Below are positions 8,808 to 18,334 of a DNA stretch of 64,000 bases, piece after piece. The translations under genes and the position numbers were made by a program. The notes under the pieces were generated by a model, which was given only the letters and a program-made list of their open reading frames with translations, was not told where the DNA came from and ran no database searches. Each line of letters starts with the position of its first letter. Position 1 is the stretch's first letter. Origin of the DNA: Pseudolysinimonas_A sp049651805 (lineage in GTDB: Bacteria > Actinomycetota > Actinomycetes > Actinomycetales > Microbacteriaceae); contig NZ_JBASCU010000005.1 of the NCBI RefSeq assembly GCF_049651805.1, positions 31,494 to 95,493 on the forward strand, given 5' to 3'.

Positions 8808-9484
8808 TGACCTGGCTGTGGAACAACCTGGATCTCGTCCTGGAGCTCACTGCGGAACACGCTCGGCTCTCGGCCATCCCGATCCTCATCGGTTTCGCAG
8901 CCTCCCTTCCGCTCGGCTGGATCGCGAGCCGCCTTACGTGGCTCCGCGGCATCCTGGTCGGTGTCTTCAACGTGCTCTACACGATTCCGTCACTCGCGCT
9001 CTTCGTCGTGTTGCCCGTCGTGCTCGGCACGCGCATCCTCGACGATCTCAATGTCGTCGTCGCCCTCACGATCTACGCCATCGCGATGATGCTGCGCGGC
9101 ACCGTCGACGCGTTCGGCAGCGTCTCGGGTGACGTGCTGCAATCGGCGACCGCGCAGGGCTATTCGGCGACGTCGCGATTCTGGCGGGTGCAACTACCGC
9201 TCGCCGGACCGGTGCTCCTCGCCAACCTGCGGGTGGTGTCGGTCAGCACCGTCTCCCTGCTGAGTGTCGCGGCCCTGATCGGTTCGGGTGGCCTCGGGTA
9301 CCTGTTCACCAACGGCTTCCAGCGCTACTTCATCGAGGAGATCGTCATCGGCATCGTCTTCACGGTGCTTCTCGCGTTGCTCTTCGACGCGATTCTCGTG
9401 ATCGCCGGCCGCCTGCTGATGCCCTGGTCCCGACGCTCGACACCTCCGACGCGGAATGCTCTCGTGAAGGCGAGGACCGCATGA
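8807..9484 (+). CDS. ABC transporter permease (OpuCB/ProW-like)
   Basis: 225 residues, about five to six membrane helices, with the binding-protein-dependent permease fold. The ATPase-coupling EAA-like region is around SATAQGYSATSRFWRVQLPL (about residues 110-130). The start overlaps the ATPase stop by one base (TGATG), indicating translational coupling. Together with the next gene it forms the membrane channel of a compatible-solute importer, as in Opu systems with two different permeases. Confidence 0.9.
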   Translation: MTWLWNNLDLVLELTAEHARLSAIPILIGFAASLPLGWIASRLTWLRGILVGVFNVLYTIPSLALFVVLPVVLGTRILDDLNVVVALTIYAIAMMLRGTVDAFGSVSGDVLQSATAQGYSATSRFWRVQLPLAGPVLLANLRVVSVSTVSLLSVAALIGSGGLGYLFTNGFQRYFIEEIVIGIVFTVLLALLFDAILVIAGRLLMPWSRRSTPPTRNALVKARTA

Positions 9485-10263
9485 CCTTCCTGCTGGAAGC
9501 GCTGGCCTTCATCTTCGATGGTGAGTCCTGGGCCGGATCCACCGGTATCGGCGCGCGACTACTTCAGCATCTCGGGATCACCGGGTTGAGCGTCCTCATC
9601 GCGGCGGCGGTGGCCGTCCCGCTCGGGTTGCTGATCGGCCACAGCGGTCGCGGGCGGGCCTTCGTCATCGGCTTCACCGGCGCCGCTCGCGCGCTTCCGA
9701 CGTTCGGGGTATTGATCCTGTTCGTACTGATCGGCATCAACTTCGGGCTGGGGCTGAGCCTCGGCCCCGTGATCGCGGTGCTCGTCATCCTCGCCGTTCC
9801 GCCGCTTCTCGCGGGGGCCTACTCGGGAGTCGAGGCGGTCGACCGCCAGACGATCGACGCCGCCCGCGCGCAGGGGATGACGGAGTGGCAGATCCTCACC
9901 CGCGTCGAACTCCCGCTCGCGCTTCCGCTGCTTGTCGGCGGGCTGCGGGCGACGACCCTCCAGGTCGTCGCCACGGCGACCATCGCGGCCTACGTCGCGC
10001 AGGGCGGACTCGGCCGGTACCTGATCGAGGGCATCCAGGTGCGCGACTACACGCGTGCCGTGGTGGGCGCGCTCCTCGTCGCCGCCCTCGCCCTGCTCCT
10101 CGACGCGCTCCTCGCCGTCGCCCAAAAGCTCGTCACGCCGCGCGGGGTGTTCCGCGGCGAGACGCGAATCGGTGCCCCGCGCACCACAAGCACCACCGGC
10201 AGTACCGCGCAGCGGCCGTCCCGGTCGCTCGATGCCACCCGGACACCCGTCACGGAAGGATGA
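9481..10263 (+). CDS. ABC transporter permease (OpuCD/ProW-like)
   Basis: 260 residues, six predicted helices; the coupling loop contains DAARAQGMTEWQILTRVELP (about residues 120-140). The start overlaps the preceding permease by 4 bp (ATGA). The C-terminal ~40 residues are hydrophilic and Thr/Arg-rich, longer than usual for the family. It is the second membrane subunit of the compatible-solute importer. Confidence 0.9.
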   Translation: MTFLLEALAFIFDGESWAGSTGIGARLLQHLGITGLSVLIAAAVAVPLGLLIGHSGRGRAFVIGFTGAARALPTFGVLILFVLIGINFGLGLSLGPVIAVLVILAVPPLLAGAYSGVEAVDRQTIDAARAQGMTEWQILTRVELPLALPLLVGGLRATTLQVVATATIAAYVAQGGLGRYLIEGIQVRDYTRAVVGALLVAALALLLDALLAVAQKLVTPRGVFRGETRIGAPRTTSTTGSTAQRPSRSLDATRTPVTEG

Positions 10264-11195
10264 ATCGGATGTTCTCTCGCACCATGAAGCGCGCCGCTGT
10301 CGGCGCGCTGTCGCTGGGGGTCGGCGCGCTCGTGCTCGCCGGCTGCGCGACGGCCGACCCGCTCGACTCAGGGAACGGCGGCGACACCGGCGACACGATC
10401 ACGATCGGCAACCAGGCATTCCCCGAGAGCGAGCTGCTCGCGCAGATCTACGGACAGGTGCTCGCGGCGAATGGCTATGAGGTGGAATACGAGGCCGGCA
10501 TCGGCTCGCGCGAAACTTTCATCGCCGCGCTGCAAGACGGGTCGATCGACCTGATCCCCGACTACGCCGGCAACGCGCTGGTCTACGCGAACCCGGATGC
10601 CCAGGAGACGTCGGCCGAAGACGTCGAGGCGGCGCTCCCCGCGGCTCTCGAACCGCTCGGGCTGGCTGTCACGGAGGCCGCGCCGGGTGAGGACTCGGAT
10701 GCGCTCGTCGTGACCGCGGAGTTCGCGGAGGCCAACGACCTCACGACGATCGGCGACCTCGCCCCGCTGTCGGCTGAGATCACCCTCGGCGCCAACACCG
10801 AGTTCGAGCCCCGCTGGCGCGACGGCCTCGCCGAGGTCTACGGCTTCGAGGGCTTCACGTTCAAGGCGATCGACGACTACGGCGGCCCGGGAACCCTGGC
10901 CGACCTGCTTGCCGGCGCCATCCAGGTGGCCGACATCTACACGACGACCCCGTCGATCGCCGCGAACGACCTCGTCGTTCTCGAAGACGATCTCGACCTG
11001 TTCGCCGCGCAGAACATCATCCCGTTGCTCAACGCCGAGGTGCTGACCGACGAGATCGCCGACCTGCTCGACGAGGTCTCGGCGCTCATCACGACGGAGG
11101 TGTTGCTCGAGCTGAACGCCGAGATGGCCGGCGATGCCAAGCCCTCCGCGGCCGACGTCGCGGAAGCCTGGCTCACCGAGCAGGGGCTGCTCTAA
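10260..11195 (+). CDS. Glycine betaine-type substrate-binding lipoprotein
   Basis: 311 residues from ATG 10260, which overlaps the permease stop by 4 bp; ATG 10269 is an alternative. A signal peptide with lipobox LVLAGC (Cys about residue 22) anchors it outside the membrane. The mature part is an OpuAC-type domain: TITIGNQAFPES at the front, then LIPDYAGNALVY and DDYGGPGTLADLL, as in OpuCC/ProX-like binders of quaternary amines. It is the last gene of the importer operon. Its 3' end overlaps the convergent EamA gene by 4 bp. Confidence 0.92.
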   Translation: MNRMFSRTMKRAAVGALSLGVGALVLAGCATADPLDSGNGGDTGDTITIGNQAFPESELLAQIYGQVLAANGYEVEYEAGIGSRETFIAALQDGSIDLIPDYAGNALVYANPDAQETSAEDVEAALPAALEPLGLAVTEAAPGEDSDALVVTAEFAEANDLTTIGDLAPLSAEITLGANTEFEPRWRDGLAEVYGFEGFTFKAIDDYGGPGTLADLLAGAIQVADIYTTTPSIAANDLVVLEDDLDLFAAQNIIPLLNAEVLTDEIADLLDEVSALITTEVLLELNAEMAGDAKPSAADVAEAWLTEQGLL

Positions 11196-12061
11196 GCCGC
11201 GGGTGGGACTGCCAGCACGGCCGCCGAGGCGAGCGCGAGCAGCAGTCCCACCCACTGCACGGGCGCGATGCGTTCCCGCAGCACGAGAGCGGCGAGGGCG
11301 ATCGTGCCGCCTGGGTACAGCGCGGCGAGCACGCTCATCACGGTGAGGTCGCCCATCCGCAGCCCGGTGAGGATCAGCACGTTGGCGGCGGCATCCGCGA
11401 TTCCGCAGGCGACGATGAGCCCCCACGCCCCGCGCAGCCCGGGGAAGGCAGGCACGCTACGCCGACGCGCTCGCACCAGCAGCACCGCGAGCACGACGAG
11501 CAGGATCGCCCCGGCGACGACGCGGTTCGCGACGATCGGGTACAGCCCCGAATCGGCGGGGGCTTGGTCGACGAGGATGAAGAAGCAGCCGATGAGGATG
11601 CCGGAGAAGGTCGCGTAGACGAGCCCGCGCAGGCGGGGCCGCACGGCGCCCTTCTCGGGCACGAACCCGACGAGCACGATCGCGACGAGCACCCCGCCGA
11701 GGGCGAGGTAGCCCCACCACGGCAGCCGCTCCCCGCCGACGAGGCCCCAGGTCATCGGCACGATCGCCGAGAGCACGGCGGTGAGCGGCGAGAGGATGCT
11801 CATCGGTCCTATCGCGAGCGCGGCGTAGAGCAGAAAGATGGCCGCCGCCCCCGTCACACCCGAGAGCCCGCCCCAGAGCACCGCCTCGTACGACAGGCGG
11901 GCCGGCACCAGCAGCGCGATCGGCACCAGTGCGGCGAGCCCGACGAGCGCGACGAACGCGGTGACGACGACCGCGGGGGTGCGTTTCGCGGCGAGTCCGC
12001 CGAAGAAGTCCGCGACTCCGTAGGTGACGGCGCTCGCCAGTCCGATGACGATCGCCAGCAC
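11192..12061 (-). CDS. EamA/DMT-family transporter
   Basis: 289 residues, almost entirely hydrophobic, with ten predicted membrane helices in two repeated halves of about 140 residues, the layout of the drug/metabolite transporter (EamA) family. Such proteins export or import small metabolites; the substrate cannot be predicted. The gene is convergent with the betaine importer and divergent from recQ, with an 83-bp gap. Confidence 0.87.
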   Translation of the reverse strand: MLAIVIGLASAVTYGVADFFGGLAAKRTPAVVVTAFVALVGLAALVPIALLVPARLSYEAVLWGGLSGVTGAAAIFLLYAALAIGPMSILSPLTAVLSAIVPMTWGLVGGERLPWWGYLALGGVLVAIVLVGFVPEKGAVRPRLRGLVYATFSGILIGCFFILVDQAPADSGLYPIVANRVVAGAILLVVLAVLLVRARRRSVPAFPGLRGAWGLIVACGIADAAANVLILTGLRMGDLTVMSVLAALYPGGTIALAALVLRERIAPVQWVGLLLALASAAVLAVPPAA

Positions 12062-12144
12062 CTCCCCAAGCTACCGCGACGGCCTCCATCCCCGGGTCGC
12101 GTCCCGGAGGCCGGGGGATCGGCGGTGCGTCGTAGGGTGGGCGC

Positions 12145-13971
12145 GTGACTGCCACCCCCGAAGCCCCGCTCGACGTGCTGCGCCGCGTCTTCGGGTACGC
12201 CGACTTCCGCGGCGAGCAGGCGGCCATCATCGACCACGTCGTGGCGGGCGGGGATGCCCTCGTGCTCATGCCGACGGGCGGCGGCAAGTCGCTGTGCTAC
12301 CAGATCCCCGCGCTGGTCCGGCCGGGCACGGGGGTCGTCATCTCGCCGCTCATCGCGCTCATGCAGGACCAGGTGGATGCGCTCTCGGCGGTCGGGGTGC
12401 GGGCGGCGTTCCTCAACTCGACGCAAGACGCGGCCGAGCGGCATCGCGTCGAGTCGGAGCTACTCGCCGGCAACGTCGACCTGCTCTACCTTGCGCCGGA
12501 GCGGCTGAAGTTGCAGCAGACCCTCGCGCTGCTCGACCGCGTGGATGTCGGGGTGTTCGCGATCGACGAGGCGCATTGCGTGTCGCAGTGGGGCCACGAC
12601 TTTCGGCCCGACTACCTCGCGCTGTCAGTGCTGCATGAGCGCTGGCCGGCAGTGCCGCGCATCGCGCTCACGGCGACGGCGACGCAAGTCACCCGCAAGG
12701 AGATCGCCGAGCGGCTCGACCTCGCGGGGGCGCGGCAGTTCGTGTCGTCGTTCGACCGCCCCAACATCCAGTACCGCATCGATCCGAAGAATCAGCCGTT
12801 CGGGCAGTTGCTGTCGCTGCTGAAGAGCGAGCACCCGGGCGACGCGGGCATCGTCTACTGCCTGTCGCGGGCGAGCGTCGAGAAGACCGCCGACGCGCTT
12901 GTGGCGGAAGGCATCCCGGCGCTGCCGTATCACGCGGGTCTCAATGCGCAGGTACGCTCGCGCAACCAGTCGCGGTTCCTGCGCGAAGACGGCATTGTCA
13001 TGGTCGCGACGATCGCGTTCGGCATGGGCATCGATAAGCCCGACGTGCGATTCGTCGCCCACCTCGATCTGCCGAAGAGCGTCGAGGGGTACTACCAAGA
13101 GACGGGTCGCGCGGGCCGCGACGGCCTGCCGTCGACGGCGTGGCTGGCCTACGGCCTGCAAGACGTCGTGCAACAGCGCCGCATGATCGACGAGGGTGAG
13201 GGCGACCGGGCGCACAAGCAGCGCATGGGCCAGCATCTGGATGCGATGCTCGCCCTGTGCGAGACGGTGTCGTGCCGCCGGCAGCAGCTTCTCAGCTACT
13301 TCGGCCAGCAGAGTGAGGCGTGCGGCAACTGCGACACCTGTCTACAACCGCCGGAAGCATGGGACGGCACGGTGCCCGCGCAGAAGCTGCTCTCCACCGT
13401 CGTGCGACTGCAGCGCGAGCGCAATCAGTGGTTCGGGGCCGGGCAACTCATCGACATCCTGCTCGGCAAGGAGACCGACCGCGTGCGCTCGAACCGGCAC
13501 GACGAACTGACGACCTTCGGCATCGGCACTGAGCTGGGTGATCAGGAGTGGCGCGGTGTCGTGCGGCAGTTGCTCGCGCAGGGGCTGCTCGCGGTGAGCT
13601 CCGACGGCTACGGAACGCTCGTCATCGCCCCCGCCGCGGCCGAGGTGCTCGATGGCTCCCGCCGGGTGATGCTGCGCCGCGAGCCCGAGCGCAAGGCCAA
13701 GGTGTCGAAGCAGCGCGCCGGGGTGGAACTGCCGGATGCCGCCCGCGGCCTGTTTGAACGGCTGCGGGAGTGGCGGGCGGGCGTCGCGCGCGAGCAGGGG
13801 GTTCCTGCCTACATCGTGTTTGGCGACGCGACACTCCGCGGCATCGCGGTGACGAAGCCGACCTCGCTCGAACAACTCGGCACCATCAGCGGCGTCGGCG
13901 AGAAGAAGCTCGAGGCCTACGGCGACGGCGTGCTCGAGGTTGTCGCGGCGGCCGAGGTCACGGCGGCGTGA
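12145..13971 (+). CDS. recQ: ATP-dependent DNA helicase RecQ
   Basis: 608 residues from GTG 12145. Walker A is MPTGGGKSLCYQIPAL (~43-49), followed by SPLIALMQDQV (Ia), AIDEAHC (II, ~141), TATAT (III), and GTGRAGRDG-type motif VI read as ETGRAGRDGL. The RQC zinc-binding cysteines lie at about 373-397 (CETVSC, then CGNCDTC). An HRDC domain occupies about 530-608. All elements of a full-length RecQ 3'-5' helicase for recombination and replication-fork repair are present. The following acetyltransferase gene overlaps its stop. Confidence 0.95.
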   Translation: MTATPEAPLDVLRRVFGYADFRGEQAAIIDHVVAGGDALVLMPTGGGKSLCYQIPALVRPGTGVVISPLIALMQDQVDALSAVGVRAAFLNSTQDAAERHRVESELLAGNVDLLYLAPERLKLQQTLALLDRVDVGVFAIDEAHCVSQWGHDFRPDYLALSVLHERWPAVPRIALTATATQVTRKEIAERLDLAGARQFVSSFDRPNIQYRIDPKNQPFGQLLSLLKSEHPGDAGIVYCLSRASVEKTADALVAEGIPALPYHAGLNAQVRSRNQSRFLREDGIVMVATIAFGMGIDKPDVRFVAHLDLPKSVEGYYQETGRAGRDGLPSTAWLAYGLQDVVQQRRMIDEGEGDRAHKQRMGQHLDAMLALCETVSCRRQQLLSYFGQQSEACGNCDTCLQPPEAWDGTVPAQKLLSTVVRLQRERNQWFGAGQLIDILLGKETDRVRSNRHDELTTFGIGTELGDQEWRGVVRQLLAQGLLAVSSDGYGTLVIAPAAAEVLDGSRRVMLRREPERKAKVSKQRAGVELPDAARGLFERLREWRAGVAREQGVPAYIVFGDATLRGIAVTKPTSLEQLGTISGVGEKKLEAYGDGVLEVVAAAEVTAA

Positions 13972-14531
13972 TCCGCACCGCACGGCTCGTGCTGCGCAAT
14001 TGGCGCGACGCGGATCGCGACGACTGGGCGGCGATGAACGCCGACCCGCAGGTGATGGAGTTCTTTCCGTCGACGCTCGACCGGGTGCAGTCAAATGCCT
14101 TGTTCGATCGGTTCCAAGCGGCGGTGACGACGCGTGGCTGGGGGCTGTGGGCTGTGGAGCACGAAGGCCGGTTCCTCGGCTTCACGGGGCTCAACCCGGT
14201 GGGGTTCGAGGCGCCGTTCACCCCGGCGATTGAGATCGGCTGGCGGCTGCGGCGGGATTCCTGGGGCCACGGCTTCGCGACCGAGGCGGCCGTCGCCGCG
14301 GCGAGTTTCGCGTTCGACACCCTCGGCGTCCCCGAGCTGGTGTCGTTCACGAGCGTCGGCAACGCGCGGTCGCGCGCCGTGATGGAGCGCCTGGGCATGA
14401 CCTGTGATCCCATCGACGACTTCGACCACCCGAACGTCGCGATCGGGAGCCCCCTGCGCCGCCACGTGCTGTATCGGCTCGAGAGCAAGAGGCTCGCCAG
14501 ATCGATGACCCCCGATAGCGTTCCTTCATGA
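13968..14531 (+). CDS. GNAT-family N-acetyltransferase (RimJ/RimL-like)
   Basis: 187 residues from GTG 13968, which overlaps the recQ stop (GTGA), so the two are translationally coupled; the longer open frame upstream lies inside recQ. The opening TARLVLRNWRDAD and the acetyl-CoA region IGWRLRRDSWGHGFATEA with FTSVGNARSRAVMERLGM are typical of RimJ/RimL-like acetyltransferases acting on N-terminal or free amines. The substrate is unknown. Confidence 0.88.
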   Translation: MIRTARLVLRNWRDADRDDWAAMNADPQVMEFFPSTLDRVQSNALFDRFQAAVTTRGWGLWAVEHEGRFLGFTGLNPVGFEAPFTPAIEIGWRLRRDSWGHGFATEAAVAAASFAFDTLGVPELVSFTSVGNARSRAVMERLGMTCDPIDDFDHPNVAIGSPLRRHVLYRLESKRLARSMTPDSVPS

Positions 14532-15397
14532 CCTTCAACGACGACGCGAACATCAGCGGCGGGCGCGTCTCCCGGCGCGGGCGCAACACCGCCATCGGCG
14601 CGGGTGGTGGCGGGCTCGTCGTGATCGCGCTTTTCGTCGTCTCGCAGCTGACGGGCTTCGACCTCTCGGGGCTCGCGCCCTTCCTCGGCGGCGGCGAGCC
14701 GACAGTCGAAGAGACGTCGCTCGACTACTGCGACACAGGCGAAGAGGCGAACGAGATCCTCGACTGCCGGATGAAGGGGGCGGCGACCTCTCTCGACCTC
14801 TACTGGGAAACCCAGGTCGAGGGTTACGTTGCACCCCAGCTCATCCTCTTCAGCGGCTCCGTCGGCACGGGATGCGGCAACGCCACGAGCGCCGTCGGCC
14901 CGTTCTACTGTCCGCCCGACCAGACCGTGTACATCGACACCGCGTTCTTCGACCAGCTGCAGACGCAGTTCGGGGCGACCGGCCAGAGCCTGGCCCAGAT
15001 GTACATCGTCGCCCACGAGTGGGGCCACCACATCCAGAACATCGTCGGCACCATGAACGGGCTCGACCTGCAAGATCAGGGACCGACCTCCGACGGGGTG
15101 CGGCTCGAGCTGCAGGCGGACTGCTACGCGGGCGCCTGGGTGGCCGCGTCGAGCGACACCGAGGATTCGAGCGGCATCGCCCTTCTGAAGGAACCGACGG
15201 ATGCCGAGATCGCCGATGCACTCAACGCGGCGGAGGTCGTCGGGGATGACTACATCCAAGAGAACCTCGGCAGTGGCCAGGTGAACCCCGAGACCTGGAC
15301 GCACGGCTCGAGCGAGCAGCGCCAGTCGTGGTTCCGCACTGGATTCACCCAGGGCGTCGGGGCCTGCGACACGTTCGCAACGGGAGTGCAACTGTAG
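14528..15397 (+). CDS. YpfJ-type neutral zinc metallopeptidase
   Basis: 289 residues; the start overlaps the acetyltransferase stop by 4 bp (ATGA). One N-terminal membrane helix (about 25-45) is followed by an extracytoplasmic protease domain with the zinc-binding HEWGHH motif near residue 162 and a downstream ELQADCYAGAW containing the third ligand region, matching the putative neutral zinc metallopeptidase family. The start region is rich in Arg/Gly. Its substrate is unknown. Confidence 0.9.
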   Translation: MTFNDDANISGGRVSRRGRNTAIGAGGGGLVVIALFVVSQLTGFDLSGLAPFLGGGEPTVEETSLDYCDTGEEANEILDCRMKGAATSLDLYWETQVEGYVAPQLILFSGSVGTGCGNATSAVGPFYCPPDQTVYIDTAFFDQLQTQFGATGQSLAQMYIVAHEWGHHIQNIVGTMNGLDLQDQGPTSDGVRLELQADCYAGAWVAASSDTEDSSGIALLKEPTDAEIADALNAAEVVGDDYIQENLGSGQVNPETWTHGSSEQRQSWFRTGFTQGVGACDTFATGVQL

Positions 15398-15525
15398 AAC
15401 TGCTCCGAACCTGAGCAGCCCAGCTTGTAGAGCATCGACAACTCTCGCGGCTGCCCGACGCGGTCGGTTCGTAGCCCTCGACGACGATTCCGCGCGCCTC
15501 GGCACCCCCGACGTACCGTGAGAAC

Positions 15526-17559
15526 ATGACGGATCTTACTGACCGCGCTGCCGCGGTGACTCCCGGTGGACAAGTGCGTGTCGATGTCGCTGCGTTGGGT
15601 GAGACCCTGCTCGGCCGCTGGAAGGACGTGCGCCTCGCATCGCGCGAGCTGATGAAGCGCGACGACTTCCACCAGATTCCCGGGCAGTCGATGGCGGAGC
15701 ACCGCGAGCGCGTACTCGGCCAGTTGAAGAAGCTGGTCGACGAGCGCACCGTACTGCGGGCGTTCCCGAAGCGGCTCGGCGGGTTCGACGACCACGGCGG
15801 CAACCTGGCCCAGTTCGAAGAGATCGCGATCGCCGACCCGTCGCTGCAGATCAAGTCGGGCGTGCAGTGGGGCCTCTTCGCCGCCGCGATCATGCACCTC
15901 GGCACCGAGCACCACCACGACAACTTCCTGCCCGGCGCGATGAGCCTCGCCGTGCCCGGCGCCTTCGCGATGACCGAGACCGGTCACGGCTCGGATGTCG
16001 CGAGCATCGGCACGACGGCCACCTACGACCCCGAGACCGACGAGTTCGTCATCGACACCCCGTTCCGCGCGGCCTGGAAGGACTACCTCGGCAACGCGGC
16101 GCTGCACGGCCAGGCGGCGGTCGTGTTCGCCCAGCTCATCGTCGGCGGGGTCAACCACGGCGTGCACGCCCTGTACGTGCCCATCCGCGACGGCAAGGAC
16201 TTCCTGCCCGGCATCGGCGGCGACGACGACGGGCTCAAGGGCGGGCTCAACGGAATCGACAACGGCCGGCTGCACTTCACCGGCGTGCGGGTTCCGCGCA
16301 CCAACCTGCTCAACCGCTACGGCGACGTCGACGAGAACGGTGTCTACACCTCGAGCATCCCGAGCGCCGGTCGCCGCTTCTTCACGATGATCGGCACGCT
16401 CGTCCAGGGCCGGGTCTCGCTCGACGGCTCCGCGGTCGTCGCGAGCAAGCTCGCCATGAAGATCGCGATCACCTACGCCGGCGAGCGGAGGCAGTTCGCC
16501 GACGGTCCGCACGGCGAAGAGATCGTGCTTCTCGACTACCAGCGCCACCAGCGCCGGCTGCTCACCCGCCTCGCGACGACCTACGCGATGTCGTTCGCCC
16601 ACGAACGGCTGCTCGAGTCCTTCCACGCCGTCTTCAGCGGCGAGAAGGCGACGGATGCCGACCGCCAGGAGCTCGAAACCCTCGCCGCCGCGCTGAAGTC
16701 ATTCTCCACCTGGTCGACCCTCGACATCCTTCAGGAGTCGCGCGAGGCGTGCGGCGGCGCCGGGTTCCTCGCCGAGAATCGGCTGACGCACCTCCGGCAG
16801 GATTTCGACATCTACGTCACTTTCGAGGGTGACAACAACGTGCTGCTGCAATTGGTCGCCAAACGCCTGCTCGCCGACTACGCGAAGGGCTTCAAGAACG
16901 CGGATGCCGCAGCAATTGCCGGCTTGGTCGCCGCGCAGGTGGGCGAGGTGGCGATCAACCGTTCGGGTCTGCGGTCGTTCGTGCAGAGCTTCGCCGACTT
17001 CGGATCCCGCGCCCGGTCGATCGGGTTCGTGCGCGGCCCCGGCGCCCAGCGGCAGTTGCTCACCGACCGGGTGCACACGATGGTCGCCGAGATCGCCGGC
17101 CGCCTGAAAGGAGTCGCGAAGCTGCCTCCACTCAAAGCCGCGGCGCTTTTCAACGCGAACCAGAACGAGCTGATCGAGGCCGCCTACGCGCACGCCGAGC
17201 TGCTCGAGTGGGAGGCGTTCACCGACGCCGTCGACGCCACCACCGACCCCGGCACCAAGCAGGTGCTCACCTGGCTGCGCGACCTTTTCGGGTTCACGCT
17301 GGTCGAGAAGCATGCGGCCTGGTATCTGATCAATGGGCGGCTCTCAACGGCCCGTGCTGTCGCGATCACCGACTACATCGACGACCGCCTGCTGCCGAGG
17401 CTGCGCACGCACGCGCTCGATCTCGTGGATGCCTTCGGCTTCGCGCCGGAGCACCTGCGTGCGCCGATCGCGACCGGCGCCGAGAAGCAGCGGCAGGATG
17501 AGGCGCGCGCCTACTACGCCGACCTGAAGGCGTCGGGCAAGGCCCCCGCATCGGAGTAG
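15526..17559 (+). CDS. Acyl-CoA dehydrogenase/oxidase family protein
   Basis: 677 residues, much longer than short-chain acyl-CoA dehydrogenases (~380). The FAD-contact motif FAMTETGHGSDV (~149) is characteristic of peroxisomal-type acyl-CoA oxidases and their actinobacterial relatives, and the extra ~250 residues correspond to the acyl-CoA oxidase C-terminal domain. It should catalyse the first alpha,beta-dehydrogenation step of fatty acyl-CoA degradation. A 128-bp region separates it from the protease gene. TACCGT at 15514-15519 could be a -10 box just before the ATG, but no -35 is clear. Confidence 0.87.
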   Translation: MTDLTDRAAAVTPGGQVRVDVAALGETLLGRWKDVRLASRELMKRDDFHQIPGQSMAEHRERVLGQLKKLVDERTVLRAFPKRLGGFDDHGGNLAQFEEIAIADPSLQIKSGVQWGLFAAAIMHLGTEHHHDNFLPGAMSLAVPGAFAMTETGHGSDVASIGTTATYDPETDEFVIDTPFRAAWKDYLGNAALHGQAAVVFAQLIVGGVNHGVHALYVPIRDGKDFLPGIGGDDDGLKGGLNGIDNGRLHFTGVRVPRTNLLNRYGDVDENGVYTSSIPSAGRRFFTMIGTLVQGRVSLDGSAVVASKLAMKIAITYAGERRQFADGPHGEEIVLLDYQRHQRRLLTRLATTYAMSFAHERLLESFHAVFSGEKATDADRQELETLAAALKSFSTWSTLDILQESREACGGAGFLAENRLTHLRQDFDIYVTFEGDNNVLLQLVAKRLLADYAKGFKNADAAAIAGLVAAQVGEVAINRSGLRSFVQSFADFGSRARSIGFVRGPGAQRQLLTDRVHTMVAEIAGRLKGVAKLPPLKAAALFNANQNELIEAAYAHAELLEWEAFTDAVDATTDPGTKQVLTWLRDLFGFTLVEKHAAWYLINGRLSTARAVAITDYIDDRLLPRLRTHALDLVDAFGFAPEHLRAPIATGAEKQRQDEARAYYADLKASGKAPASE

Positions 17560-17564
17560 CAGCG

Positions 17565-18254
17565 TTACGCCGGCAGGGCCGCCGCGACGAGGGCGGCGAG
17601 TTGTGCCGGCTTGCTCAGCATCGGCCAGTGCCCGGTCGGGAGTTCGACGATCTCGAAGTTCTTCACGGCGGCGAGTTCGGCGACGTAGGGATGTTGCTTC
17701 GCCATGAGCTCGCGCAGGGTCGCCTCCGACATCTCGCACGTGATCACCGTGACCGGCACGTCGTAGCGGCGGGGATCGGAGAGCACCTGCTTCTCGGTCG
17801 CCACCTTCTCGGGGATCGGCAGCGCGCGCGCCGCGAAGGCCGCCCAGCGCTCATCGTCCATGTCGACGACCGTCTCGTCGTCGAATTCTTCGCGGGGCGG
17901 CAAGGGCACCATCCCGTCGACGGCCGTGAACTCGTCGTTGATCAATCCGCCGTCGCCGAGCGGCCCCGAATCGACGTAGATCACCTTCGCAATACGCTTG
18001 GGTCGCGCATCCACGACGGCGTGCGCAACCGCGCCGCCACCCGAATGCCCGACGAGCACGACCGGGCCGGTCGTGGCATCCACGAGCCCGATGACGAAGT
18101 CGACCTGATCGCGCAGCCCCACCTCGGGGTCGGCGGGCTTCAAGCCCGGCAGCGTGATGGGTTTCGGCTCGTGACCCGCCGCGCGCACGGCGGGAATGAT
18201 GTCGTCCCACGCAGAGGAGTCGAGCCAGAAGCCGGGAATGAGGATGACGTCCAT
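17565..18254 (-). CDS. Alpha/beta hydrolase
   Basis: 229 residues. The oxyanion region is LIPGFW (N-terminus), the nucleophile elbow GHSGGG places Ser at 71, and TGHWPML gives the catalytic His at about 209. This is the small single-domain class of alpha/beta hydrolases (esterase-like). It is convergent with the acyl-CoA dehydrogenase gene (5-bp gap) and divergent from the ArsR/YCII operon, so the ArsR operator region could also affect it. Confidence 0.85.
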   Translation of the reverse strand: MDVILIPGFWLDSSAWDDIIPAVRAAGHEPKPITLPGLKPADPEVGLRDQVDFVIGLVDATTGPVVLVGHSGGGAVAHAVVDARPKRIAKVIYVDSGPLGDGGLINDEFTAVDGMVPLPPREEFDDETVVDMDDERWAAFAARALPIPEKVATEKQVLSDPRRYDVPVTVITCEMSEATLRELMAKQHPYVAELAAVKNFEIVELPTGHWPMLSKPAQLAALVAAALPA

Positions 18255-18289
18255 CGCTCCAGGGTAGGCAGCACCCCCGTCACGGGCCC

Positions 18290-18318
18290 TTGACGGTCTG
18301 ACGCTGCCGCCTTATAGT
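18290..18318 (+). promoter_or_regulatory. Consensus sigma-70-type promoter of the arsR-YCII operon
   Basis: TTGACG (18290-18295) and TATAGT (18313-18318) are separated by exactly 17 bp, close to the housekeeping consensus. The expected transcription start is about 18324-18327, only a few bases before the GTG start at 18329, so the mRNA should be leaderless or nearly so. Confidence 0.75.
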
Positions 18319-18334
18319 TCACACTATTGTGAAC
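18317..18334. promoter_or_regulatory. Palindromic operator overlapping -10 box and arsR start codon
   Basis: GTTCACA (18317-18323) and TGTGAAC (18328-18334) are perfect 7-bp inverted arms around CTAT. The site covers the end of the -10 box, the presumed transcription start and the GTG start codon. The position is ideal for autorepression by the ArsR-type protein encoded immediately downstream. Confidence 0.7.
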
